A stretch of DNA of 40,714 nt, from IMG/VR virus record IMGVR_UViG_3300048588_000134, positions 1 through 40,714 of that record; one strand, 5' to 3'. Positions 16,173-23,596 of the stretch are shown piece by piece. The notes under the pieces are model-generated. The model was not told the origin of the DNA. It ran no database searches and worked only from the letters and a program-made list of their open reading frames with translations. A program made the translations under genes and the position numbers. The stretch's first letter is position 1; every line of letters starts with the position of its first letter. Origin of the DNA: a virus.

Positions 16173-16478
16173 TTATTTTCTTGGTAAGCGTTCGTCTAGT
16201 AAAGTTTCGAGTCTAGTGAACCTCTTAGTATTTTCTTGTGAGGCCAATTGCTGGTCCGAAATGTGCTTATCTAATTTTACTTCCAGCGTGTGGATGTGGT
16301 TGTCTCTTAAGTTTATAAACAAATCTTTCATTGTGCCTAATCTTTCTTCAAACAAAACATCGTTTAACTTTGACTTTTCTTGTGGTTGTTTTATTGATTT
16401 TACGACGGCAAAAACAATACCCCCAAGGGTTAATATTTGTATTAAAAATGATAAACTTTCTGGTGTTATTGATGTCAT
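16173..16478 (-). CDS. Small membrane-anchored coiled-coil protein
   Basis: The encoded 101 residues have a hydrophobic segment at about 8-28 (FLIQILTLGGIVFAVV) and a helical, charged remainder likely to form a coiled coil. The shape resembles phage accessory lysis or tail-associated membrane proteins, and a second holin-like or spanin-like role is possible. There is no family match I can name. It is tightly packed between the propeller-like and LamG-type tail genes. Confidence 0.5.
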   Translation of the reverse strand: MTSITPESLSFLIQILTLGGIVFAVVKSIKQPQEKSKLNDVLFEERLGTMKDLFINLRDNHIHTLEVKLDKHISDQQLASQENTKRFTRLETLLDERLPRK

Positions 16479-16483
16479 ATGTT

Positions 16484-19096
16484 TTATAAATCTCTAGGTG
16501 TTTCTACCCATTCATCGGCATCACCATCTTGTGGTTGCTTGGTCCAAAGCAAATCAATGGACGAGCTTAAAACAAGATTGATACCTGTCAAAATGAATGT
16601 ACCCACAGAGGCAATCAATTTATAGCCACGACTTATTAAAATATTTACTCCTGTCACAGTAAACTCACCAACAGCAAGGGCTATAGTTATTGCTTTGATG
16701 ATCAAAATATCTTTTCCCTCTAAGGTAAAATTTCCTGTGGCGCACAGAATACCGAAACCTCTTTTTAAGATCGCATCTATACCAGTAAGGGTGAAAGTCC
16801 CAACGGAGGTGACTAGGTTTAAAGCCTTTTGAATTATTATATTTACTCCAGTGAGAGCGAAAGTACCTACAGTACAAACAATTGAATATACGATACCAGT
16901 CCAAGGATACTGCTTACCACTTCCTGAAGCGTATAATTCAGTTACTTCTGTTGAGGTGAGGGAGCGGTTGAAAACGACCACCTCGTCAATCGTTCCAGCA
17001 AAGTTTATGGAGTTACTCTCACGGCTACCGATTTGGAACGGGCCAGTCCAAACACTAGAACCTGTAAAGTTATTAAATACTGTGGTTAAAGATTGTGATA
17101 CCCCATTAACATATATCTTTGTTCCGCTTGGTGTTTTTGTGCCGTCGTAAGTAACGACCACATTATACCAAGCTCCAGTGGTGATTGAGGACGATGGTGT
17201 TGTCAAATATAATAGACTAGAACCAGTGTTATTATCTCCAATATAAAACAAAACCTTACCTGTATTGTCTATTTGCAAAACGTATCCCTCGTTATTGGCC
17301 GTGGCTTTTATGTGAGATATTAAATATCCATCATTTGCTAACGTCGTCTGATTAGACCAAGTTGAGAAAGAAAATGGGGTAGCACCTGTAAAGTTCAAGT
17401 TAGTAATTGTGGTCGTTGAAAGGGAATCAGTTGTTCCGTTAAATACAGCCCCATTATTTATTTTACCAGTTCCATAGGTTACATTGGTATTTGTTAAAGT
17501 ATTACCTCCTATATCATCACTCGCATCGCCGCTACTCTCATCTAATTTATAATAAGCCACACCACCATAAAGTGTCGGAGCTGTTAGGGGATAAGCTAAA
17601 GCACGATTGGAGTTATAAAGTTGTGAGACCTCATCAGCAGTTAAGGCACGAGACCAGATGCCGAGTTCGTCTATTGAGCCATTTAGCCATCGGTCTGAGT
17701 TACCTCTTGAGCCGATGTTAAAATTTATTGAATTATTCGTGCTTTGGTTTACAGTGTCAGCTGTCTTTGTTATTGGAACAGACACCCCATTCACATAAAC
17801 CACAAGCACCTTATTGTTATAAGAAAAAGCTACGTGTTGCCAAACACCAGTAGTCAATACAGCAGAATCAGTAACGAATTCTATACCCGTTGCGTTTGGT
17901 GCGGCATAATCAAAGTTTAATACACCGCTACCGTTAGTATATATCTGCCAACCATCAAAAGCACCAGAAGGGTCTTTTTTATTAAGGTGCTGCTGATTAC
18001 CTGTAAAATTTGTTGGTTTAATCCAATAAGCAAATGATATAGTTCCAGTATAGGCAAAGTCAAATATGTCCCCCCCAGTTAAAGAGGCCGAACTTCCGTT
18101 AAATACTGCCCCATTATTCAATTTACCAGCAGAATAGGTTACATTAGAATTCGTCAGCGTATTAGAACCCACTGAGTCAGAGGCGTTGCCACTTGATTCA
18201 TCAAGTTTATAATAAGAGATCAGAGAAGTCGTTAAGGGTAGTACATCAGCCGCAATTGCGATTGAGTGATATGTTTTTGTATTTCCGTTTACGGTTGCAT
18301 CTGTACCAACTTGGAAAGAATAGTTAGAAAAAGATTGTATTTTATTTGCGGAATAAGCATTATTTGCTCGAACCAATGAGGTGCTATCCCCAGAAAAATC
18401 ATTTGTTCTGATCACGGCTTGGTCGGTTGTGGTATTTTTTATAAATACAAAGACTGGTAGTAAGTTTAGGGTGCTTCGATCCACGTTATCGCTTCCATTA
18501 CCAGTATAAGTTTCATTGATAATATTTGCCGTATTTTTAAAACAAACATAACGATAAGCCACAGCATTTGCATTTACAGTCGAAGAAGTACCAAGCTGGA
18601 AACCATCACCATTTAGATTTTGTATTGAGTTGGAAAGATCTGCTATAACCGTACCATATTGGGCCGAGTCAGTTGAGGCACCAGTTGAAAGCATCTTGTG
18701 TATAGTATGTTCCGTTCCTCCTTGTATAATAGCCCAGACAGGAAGAAAACCGACACCGGTTATATTACGGTTATCGCTCCCATTTCCAGTGTAGGTACCG
18801 GCCACAATGTCATCACCAGCAAATGCGATAAAACTATAAACTGTACCACTATTATTTCCGTAAGCACTTGAACCCAAGGTAAATCCATCAGCATCTAAAG
18901 AGGTAATCACTCCAGCTTGTGTACCATTTTCACCAAAACTTGATGTTATATCTGAACCCGTAGACCATTGCGCACCGTTTCCGCCGGATGTTTGAGGCGT
19001 GGTAATAATAACCAATTTAGGTGTAAAACCTAAACCTGTTATATTATGTGTGGCACCAGTGCCTGTATAGTGTCCAGTTTGAATTTGTAAAGACAT
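16484..19096 (-). CDS. Adhesin-like tail protein with two LamG/concanavalin-type domains and three kinds of repeat
   Basis: This 870-residue protein opens with three or four copies of a 60-75-residue unit (TGNGSDNRNITGVGFLP). Two laminin-G-like lectin domains follow (about 290-480 and 510-720); both start YYKLDESSG and contain GAVFNG and SIDELGIWSRALTADEV or equivalents. The C-terminal part has five tandem 22-residue repeats (VGTFTLTGIDAIL type). LamG domains bind glycans or glycoproteins, so this is a good candidate for host-surface recognition. No transmembrane segment or signal peptide is needed for virion attachment. Two hairpins precede the gene. Confidence 0.75.
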   Translation of the reverse strand: MSLQIQTGHYTGTGATHNITGLGFTPKLVIITTPQTSGGNGAQWSTGSDITSSFGENGTQAGVITSLDADGFTLGSSAYGNNSGTVYSFIAFAGDDIVAGTYTGNGSDNRNITGVGFLPVWAIIQGGTEHTIHKMLSTGASTDSAQYGTVIADLSNSIQNLNGDGFQLGTSSTVNANAVAYRYVCFKNTANIINETYTGNGSDNVDRSTLNLLPVFVFIKNTTTDQAVIRTNDFSGDSTSLVRANNAYSANKIQSFSNYSFQVGTDATVNGNTKTYHSIAIAADVLPLTTSLISYYKLDESSGNASDSVGSNTLTNSNVTYSAGKLNNGAVFNGSSASLTGGDIFDFAYTGTISFAYWIKPTNFTGNQQHLNKKDPSGAFDGWQIYTNGSGVLNFDYAAPNATGIEFVTDSAVLTTGVWQHVAFSYNNKVLVVYVNGVSVPITKTADTVNQSTNNSINFNIGSRGNSDRWLNGSIDELGIWSRALTADEVSQLYNSNRALAYPLTAPTLYGGVAYYKLDESSGDASDDIGGNTLTNTNVTYGTGKINNGAVFNGTTDSLSTTTITNLNFTGATPFSFSTWSNQTTLANDGYLISHIKATANNEGYVLQIDNTGKVLFYIGDNNTGSSLLYLTTPSSSITTGAWYNVVVTYDGTKTPSGTKIYVNGVSQSLTTVFNNFTGSSVWTGPFQIGSRESNSINFAGTIDEVVVFNRSLTSTEVTELYASGSGKQYPWTGIVYSIVCTVGTFALTGVNIIIQKALNLVTSVGTFTLTGIDAILKRGFGILCATGNFTLEGKDILIIKAITIALAVGEFTVTGVNILISRGYKLIASVGTFILTGINLVLSSSIDLLWTKQPQDGDADEWVETPRDL

Positions 19097-19102
19097 AATT
19101 TT

Positions 19103-19147
19103 GAGCTTTGATGCTCGTTCCTACTCCCAAGTCAAATTTAGGAGTAG
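19103..19147 (-). promoter_or_regulatory. Pair of hairpins just upstream of the LamG gene
   Basis: On the transcript, CTACTCC/GGAGTAG (19121-19127 with 19141-19147) and GAGC/GCTC (19103-19116) form consecutive stems seven bases before the ATG. There is no terminator-like T tract, so RNA processing, stability or translation control is more likely than termination. Confidence 0.4.
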
Positions 19148-19156
19148 AGCAAGGAT

Positions 19157-19567
19157 CTAAGCGATGGTTAATACCCCGTTGGATGCGTCAAAATCAAGCG
19201 TAAACGTGTCTCCAGAGGCTAAGGTGACAGGACTACCATTATCATAATATCCAATCAATTTATCGCCTGTAGAGGCATCGTCATAAAGATAGATATACTG
19301 GAATGGACCAACAGCACCAGTGGCCGTAAGTACCAAGTCAGTTAGAGTCAACTTGTAGGTACCAGAAGTCTGGGCCGATGAGGCTACCGTCACCGCTCTT
19401 GAGGAGAGGTTTGTATAAGATATTTCCGTCAAATCCGCTAACTCATCCCAAGCGGCATTATGGGCGGTGTTGGTCAAAGCAACCTTTAGACCAGATCCCC
19501 CAAGGTCAATCAACTTTTCTGCTAAACATTCTACGAAACTATTTACTTTGCTAAATGCGACTGCCAT
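19157..19567 (-). CDS. Small virion (probably tail or decoration) protein
   Basis: A 136-residue beta-rich protein (KVALTNTAHNAAWDELADL, YIYLYDDASTGDKLIGYYD, GDTFTLDFDAS). The pattern is familiar from phage structural clusters next to capsid or connector genes, but I cannot assign a precise role. It lies between the connector-like gene and the LamG adhesin. Confidence 0.55.
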   Translation of the reverse strand: MAVAFSKVNSFVECLAEKLIDLGGSGLKVALTNTAHNAAWDELADLTEISYTNLSSRAVTVASSAQTSGTYKLTLTDLVLTATGAVGPFQYIYLYDDASTGDKLIGYYDNGSPVTLASGDTFTLDFDASNGVLTIA

Positions 19568-19586
19568 ATTTTTGTATATTAATTAA

Positions 19587-20300
19587 TTAATAATCTTGGC
19601 CATTGTTACTGTGGTCCGGCACAGTAGCGATAACCGTTCGATCTAAATTTTGTGCTTTTAAAGCGTTCAAAGCTAGTTGAAGATCAGCATTGACATTAAG
19701 CTCTCTTTCGGTAAGCGGTAAAGGCTTTTCCTTAGAACTTTTATATTCAATGATAACTTTTGTAGCCCAAACCCAGTGTAATTGTCTAGGCAATCCGAAT
19801 GATGTGGTGTCAGTAGGTACCGACATATCAATCACTCCAGAAAGCGAGGACAAATCTTTGGGGTAGATAATGGCCCATAATTTCAAACCATTCGTGACAT
19901 TCGTAATAGCGACATCGCTATAAATGGCCAATTCTTCGCCAAAAATATCAAAGCTCGGATCTTTACCAGCCCAGTTAGAAAGTATTGAACTTTCATCGGT
20001 TGGTCTTTGATATGATGTAACGTCAAATTCAGTAAGTCTTTTCCAGTTAGTACCATCTATTTTTGCTTGGGTGTATTTAATTTGATTTAAAATTCCAAGA
20101 GGAAAGCGATATTTTCTTTGTCCAGCAACTAAATTGCGGAGAAATTCCATACCGAAATAGTCCTCATTAACTTTGGTGACTTCCTTTGCCAAATCGTCTT
20201 TGATTATATTCGCATATAGCAAAATATCCGCATCTGGGAAAGTAGTTGCGTTTGTCTTGGTTCTTTTACGAATGTAATCAGCAAATTGTACGGGTGTCAT
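19587..20300 (-). CDS. Probable head-tail connector / adaptor protein
   Basis: At 237 residues the protein has an N-terminal helical part (QFADYIRKRTKTNATTFPDADILLYANIIKDDLAKEV) and a central mixed region with RKYRFPLGILN and KRLTEFDV, then SFGLPRQLHWVWATKVIIEYK. This fits the class of adaptor proteins encoded after capsid genes in podoviruses and related phages. The assignment rests on layout and general sequence character. A strong intergenic stem-loop precedes it. Confidence 0.5.
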   Translation of the reverse strand: MTPVQFADYIRKRTKTNATTFPDADILLYANIIKDDLAKEVTKVNEDYFGMEFLRNLVAGQRKYRFPLGILNQIKYTQAKIDGTNWKRLTEFDVTSYQRPTDESSILSNWAGKDPSFDIFGEELAIYSDVAITNVTNGLKLWAIIYPKDLSSLSGVIDMSVPTDTTSFGLPRQLHWVWATKVIIEYKSSKEKPLPLTERELNVNADLQLALNALKAQNLDRTVIATVPDHSNNGQDY

Positions 20301-20312
20301 TGGTTTTTTGGG

Positions 20313-20365
20313 TTTTTATCTTCGTCGCCAGCCCCAAAAATTTAGGGCCAGAGCGAAGATAAAAA
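20313..20365. terminator. Long stem-loop between virion genes
   Basis: TTTTTATCTTCG (20313-20324) and CGAAGATAAAAA (20354-20365) are perfect 12-bp inverted arms, and the 29-base interior can pair further. The A/T ends make it a possible partial terminator or processing stem that lowers expression of genes downstream of the capsid. Confidence 0.55.
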
Positions 20366-20372
20366 TTATCTA

Positions 20373-20723
20373 CTAAGCTGTGACAGTAAGAGTCTTTGGA
20401 AGAACTCGAACGGTTACAGTACCCGATGCTAAGTCAACGGCACCACCAGTGTTGTTAAGCAACTGATAGGTGACAGTGTTAGCCGCAGTAACCGCCGCAG
20501 TAATAGCGAGGTCAGCAACATCGAGGCTGTGAGACACGAGAACGAAATCGCCTAGAGCGGCACCTGTTACGGTGATCTCTCCAACTTCTTCGTCTCCATC
20601 TGCGATTGATCCAGCGTCAAATGTTTCAGAGGCCTGCAATCCTCCAAAGTCTGCTAGCATAGCTAACAAAAGGGCCTTGGTATCTGCGTGGTCTGATGCG
20701 TGAACTGATGCAATTGATGGCAT
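20373..20723 (-). CDS. Small beta-rich virion protein, possible capsid decoration
   Basis: This ORF encodes 116 residues, strongly biased to A, T, V and D: DHADTKALLLAMLADFGGL, then VTGAALGDFVLVSH, AANTVTYQLLNNTGG and DLASGTVTVRV. This composition is common in small proteins downstream of major capsid genes and fits capsid decoration. No catalytic motif. High expression is expected from its place between capsid and connector genes. Confidence 0.5.
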   Translation of the reverse strand: MPSIASVHASDHADTKALLLAMLADFGGLQASETFDAGSIADGDEEVGEITVTGAALGDFVLVSHSLDVADLAITAAVTAANTVTYQLLNNTGGAVDLASGTVTVRVLPKTLTVTA

Positions 20724-20753
20724 AATTTATTTTATAAATTAAGTCCTAATAAA

Positions 20754-21221
20754 TTAACTTAGTGCGTCCTCTTTGTCCTTGTTTCGGTCAAGTCGGAAAT
20801 CGGCACCTGCCTCGGAGCTAATTTTATAATAATTAGCGAGAAGTTCGGCCACCGATCGAGGAATTTTAGTCATAACTCCCTTTTTAACAGTTACTTTGTA
20901 ACCATTAATAAAGCAATCGTGTACTGATCCAGACTTTTCTCCCTCGGCTAGAGGGATCAAGAAGTGGACCTGTTCCTCGGCATCTAAGATCTGTTTAGTT
21001 GCTCTAATGTCAGATAAAGCGGCTTGCGCAATATCAACCTTTGCAACTGGGGCGACTGGAGCCGGAGCTTTTCCAGCTTTTTTAGGAGCTTTAGGCTTCG
21101 GCTTTTCGTCTACTTGATTATCCCCAGACTCATTCTCGGTAGAGTCCGCACCTGTTTCTTCCTCGTTTGAGGTATCCTCATCTAAAAGAGGATTTTTTTT
21201 GTTTTTAGTTTCCTTTGACAT
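20754..21221 (-). CDS. Head-associated protein with acidic, proline/alanine/lysine-rich N-terminus
   Basis: A 155-residue protein with a charged disordered first half (EETGADSTENESG, then KPKPKAPKKAGKAPAPVAPV) and a compact C-terminal part (VHFLIPLAEGEKSG, CFINGYKVTVKKGV, VAELLANYYKI). The second half resembles small proteins encoded beside N4-gp56-type capsid genes. The function is unknown; a minor capsid or assembly role is suggested by position. Confidence 0.5.
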   Translation of the reverse strand: MSKETKNKKNPLLDEDTSNEEETGADSTENESGDNQVDEKPKPKAPKKAGKAPAPVAPVAKVDIAQAALSDIRATKQILDAEEQVHFLIPLAEGEKSGSVHDCFINGYKVTVKKGVMTKIPRSVAELLANYYKISSEAGADFRLDRNKDKEDALS

Positions 21222-21258
21222 AATTTTTAATTAAGTGGCTTTGGACTAATTACCCAGA

Positions 21259-22230
21259 CTAGGCGCTTACTGCGTGTTCGATACGAGCTAGAAAGGCGTC
21301 ATTCAAGATTTTAGCTACGAATGTTGCTTTCCAACCAGATGTTGCTCGCTGATCTAATGGATCGGCTGAACCAGCAGAACCTAGAGGTTTAACAATGTTT
21401 TTCAAGGCTTCCCCAGAAATACGAGTTGTACCATAGGCATCTGAACCAAAGATAATGGTTGAATAAACGTCGATAGATGAGGCGCCCTCGCCAGCAAATA
21501 CCTTAGCATTGGTAGTTTCAACAAAGCGAACTTCGTCAACCTTACCAATTTCTCCATCCATAACACCGTTAGTGGATGAATACTTCTCAACTGATGTAAA
21601 GCCTGTAACCGCCTTAAGATCGTAAGTAGTATTTGGGTGACAAATACCGATGTATGATGCGTTAAGAGGGGTAGTACCGTAACCAGTAGTTGCGTTCACC
21701 ATCTTAGTCATTCTTCGTGCTTTGTTATTCTTTAACAAACGTACGATTTTCTTGATCAAGGTGTCAGTGATTAATTCACCTGCGGCAACTTGACTTCTAA
21801 GAGTGTGGCCTGTACCTGCGTAATATACGTTAGTACCTGCATTTAGGATGTCTCTAGTAAGCTGATCAAGAGTATCTCCTGCTTGATCTCCCAAGATTTC
21901 AGCCGCCTCCATAAGCACTGGATCTTGTGACTGATAGTCAACGACATCAGTAATGGTGATAAAGTCACCGTATTGCGCTACTGTAGCGGTAATATCTGTT
22001 ACTGATAAAGATGAACCAGCCGGTGTTGTACCCTCTGTAAGTGGGGTAGTAGCCGCAGTCAAATTGCCGTAACGACGGAATTTGATAGTAACTGTACCTG
22101 CCTTTCGAGGAATATCTCTAACTTGCGCCCAGCGAGTGTGGACAAACAATGGTACTGCACGGAACAATAAAGTTCTGTCGTAAAAATTGTTTACCTCTGC
22201 TGGGATTTGAACTGTAGTTGTAGCTCCCAT
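21259..22230 (-). CDS. Major capsid protein, N4-gp56 family
   Basis: The 323-residue product matches the N4-gp56 family closely at its N-terminus: IPAEVNNFYDRTLLFRAVP, TVTIKFRRYGNL, LTEGTTPAGSSLSVTDI, VAQYGDFITITDVVD and EILGDQAGDTLDQLTRD. The fold is HK97-type. It is preceded by the acidic scaffold-like protein and followed by small head proteins, the usual head-gene order. No N-terminal prohead propeptide is evident. Confidence 0.93.
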   Translation of the reverse strand: MGATTTVQIPAEVNNFYDRTLLFRAVPLFVHTRWAQVRDIPRKAGTVTIKFRRYGNLTAATTPLTEGTTPAGSSLSVTDITATVAQYGDFITITDVVDYQSQDPVLMEAAEILGDQAGDTLDQLTRDILNAGTNVYYAGTGHTLRSQVAAGELITDTLIKKIVRLLKNNKARRMTKMVNATTGYGTTPLNASYIGICHPNTTYDLKAVTGFTSVEKYSSTNGVMDGEIGKVDEVRFVETTNAKVFAGEGASSIDVYSTIIFGSDAYGTTRISGEALKNIVKPLGSAGSADPLDQRATSGWKATFVAKILNDAFLARIEHAVSA

Positions 22231-22264
22231 ATTTTTTGTAAAATTAGTTTATAAATTGAGTAAA

Positions 22265-23014
22265 TTATTCACGTTGCTTTCGTCGGATTTCTTCTTGCTT
22301 TAAAGCAAATTCCTCCGGCGATAGATCCCAGACGCCTTTCTCGGTGTCAACTTTTGAGTCGCCACCAGCTCCAGCTCCAGATTCTCTAGCCTCGTCATCC
22401 GCCTTTTTTCGCCTATCTGCTCCGATCTTCAAGAGATCTGGACCAGCCACCTCGTAGAATATACTTGAAACTGGTATATCCTTTCTGCTTGGATGTTGGA
22501 GGTATTTTTGTACCTTTGCAACATAGGGCGCAAAGTCGGGATTTGCCTTTACGAAAGAGTCAATTTCAATCTTGTCCTCCTCCTGCATTTGCTTGGAAAT
22601 AAAAGGTGAAAGGATCTTGCCAACTCGACGGTCAATGATTTCAGCATCTTCCGGATCAAGTCCGTCATCGTCCTCATCCTCTTTCTTACCAGCATCGTCT
22701 TTCTTATCCTTGAGCTTTTCAATCTTTCGATTTTTGCGCTCGATTATAAAATCGACGTTTCGCTTACGAGTCTTTGGCTCCTCGTCGGCATTTGGGGTTG
22801 GCTTGGATTTAGACTCACCATCCTTTTTATCGTCTGGTTCGCCATCATCTGCCCCGTCACCGTCGTCTCCGTCGGTGTTGTCGTCATCTGATTTATCGGC
22901 ACCCTCTGCCTCTCCATCAGCTCCGCCGTCTTTCTGACTTTCGTCTTGGTTGTCGGCACCATCCTCGGTCTTGATGTCTTTCTCATCTTCACCGGACTTG
23001 TTTATCTCTCCCAT
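22265..23014 (-). CDS. Scaffolding-like acidic protein
   Basis: At 249 residues; the first 80 are almost entirely D, E, G, K and S (DDNTDGDDGDGADDGEPDDK), followed by a charged helical stretch (FIIERKNRKIEKLKDKK) and a C-terminal helical part with NPDFAPYVAKVQKYLQ. Composition, size and position immediately before the capsid gene fit a capsid assembly scaffold. Low-complexity acidic sequence prevents a family-level call. Confidence 0.7.
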   Translation of the reverse strand: MGEINKSGEDEKDIKTEDGADNQDESQKDGGADGEAEGADKSDDDNTDGDDGDGADDGEPDDKKDGESKSKPTPNADEEPKTRKRNVDFIIERKNRKIEKLKDKKDDAGKKEDEDDDGLDPEDAEIIDRRVGKILSPFISKQMQEEDKIEIDSFVKANPDFAPYVAKVQKYLQHPSRKDIPVSSIFYEVAGPDLLKIGADRRKKADDEARESGAGAGGDSKVDTEKGVWDLSPEEFALKQEEIRRKQRE

Positions 23015-23241
23015 AGATTTTTTTATAGCCCTCGGACATATGGAAAATGGGGTTTAAAAACCATTATCCGGACGGCTGTACGATTAAAACATACGGCTCG
23101 ACACCGTATGCGAGTTTGTAGACTCGGACGGATTGGCTTCACAACAAAGGAAATCGCCAAAGCCCTTGCGCTTATTTAAAAGCTAGAAACCAACCCCTCT
23201 AAGTCTACAAACCTATTTATTTTTCAAAGAACTCTCACTTT
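23015..23241 (-). ncRNA. Structured non-coding region upstream of the scaffold/capsid genes
   Basis: There is no supported ORF in these 227 bases. An 11-bp inverted repeat (23114-23124 with 23202-23212) has 77 bases between its arms. A separate perfect 7-bp hairpin CATACGG/CCGTATG (23090-23096 with 23104-23110, 7-base loop) lies beside it, and AATGG/CCATT (23046-23065) forms a third. CGGACGG occurs twice. It could be a structured 5' leader or an independent RNA; no known class was recognised. Confidence 0.45.
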
Positions 23242-23595
23242 TTATTTGTCGTATGGGTCATTATCAATCTCTGGCGTGTCTTGCTTGCTTAACTGCTTGA
23301 TGAAATAATCGGGCTTTTCCAGTAATTCAGTAAGGTACTCGTATTTAAACCTCAATTCGTCAACCTCTGGATCTTTGAGTATCTCTCTGTTAGGTCCTCT
23401 TTTACTGATTATCTGTCTTGAAAGTTCGCTTAAGTTAGCTTGGAATACTTGACTTAAGAAAACCCAGCCAGCATTTACCTTTAATTGTTCTAGTGCCTCA
23501 AGGATTTTAACATTGTTGATCTTGCTACCAAAATTCAGATCAAATTTCGGTGGCTTTTCTCTTTTGACTACGATTGTTTTTAACTTCTTTGCCAT
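23242..23595 (-). CDS. Unknown head-module protein
   Basis: The product is 117 residues, with a basic N-terminus (AKKLKTIVVKREKPPKFDLN) and a helical centre (ALEQLKVNAGWVFLSQVFQANLS shortened here), ending acidic (DTPEIDNDPYDK). No domain was recognised. It lies one base from the portal gene and before the scaffold, so a portal- or assembly-associated role is the only contextual clue. Confidence 0.5.
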   Translation of the reverse strand: MAKKLKTIVVKREKPPKFDLNFGSKINNVKILEALEQLKVNAGWVFLSQVFQANLSELSRQIISKRGPNREILKDPEVDELRFKYEYLTELLEKPDYFIKQLSKQDTPEIDNDPYDK

Positions 23596-23596
23596 A

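Noticed and set aside
22572-22937. Rightward 121-residue serine-rich ORF
   Set aside because: It is the mirror of the aspartate/glutamate codons in the acidic scaffold gene; low-complexity composition explains its length.
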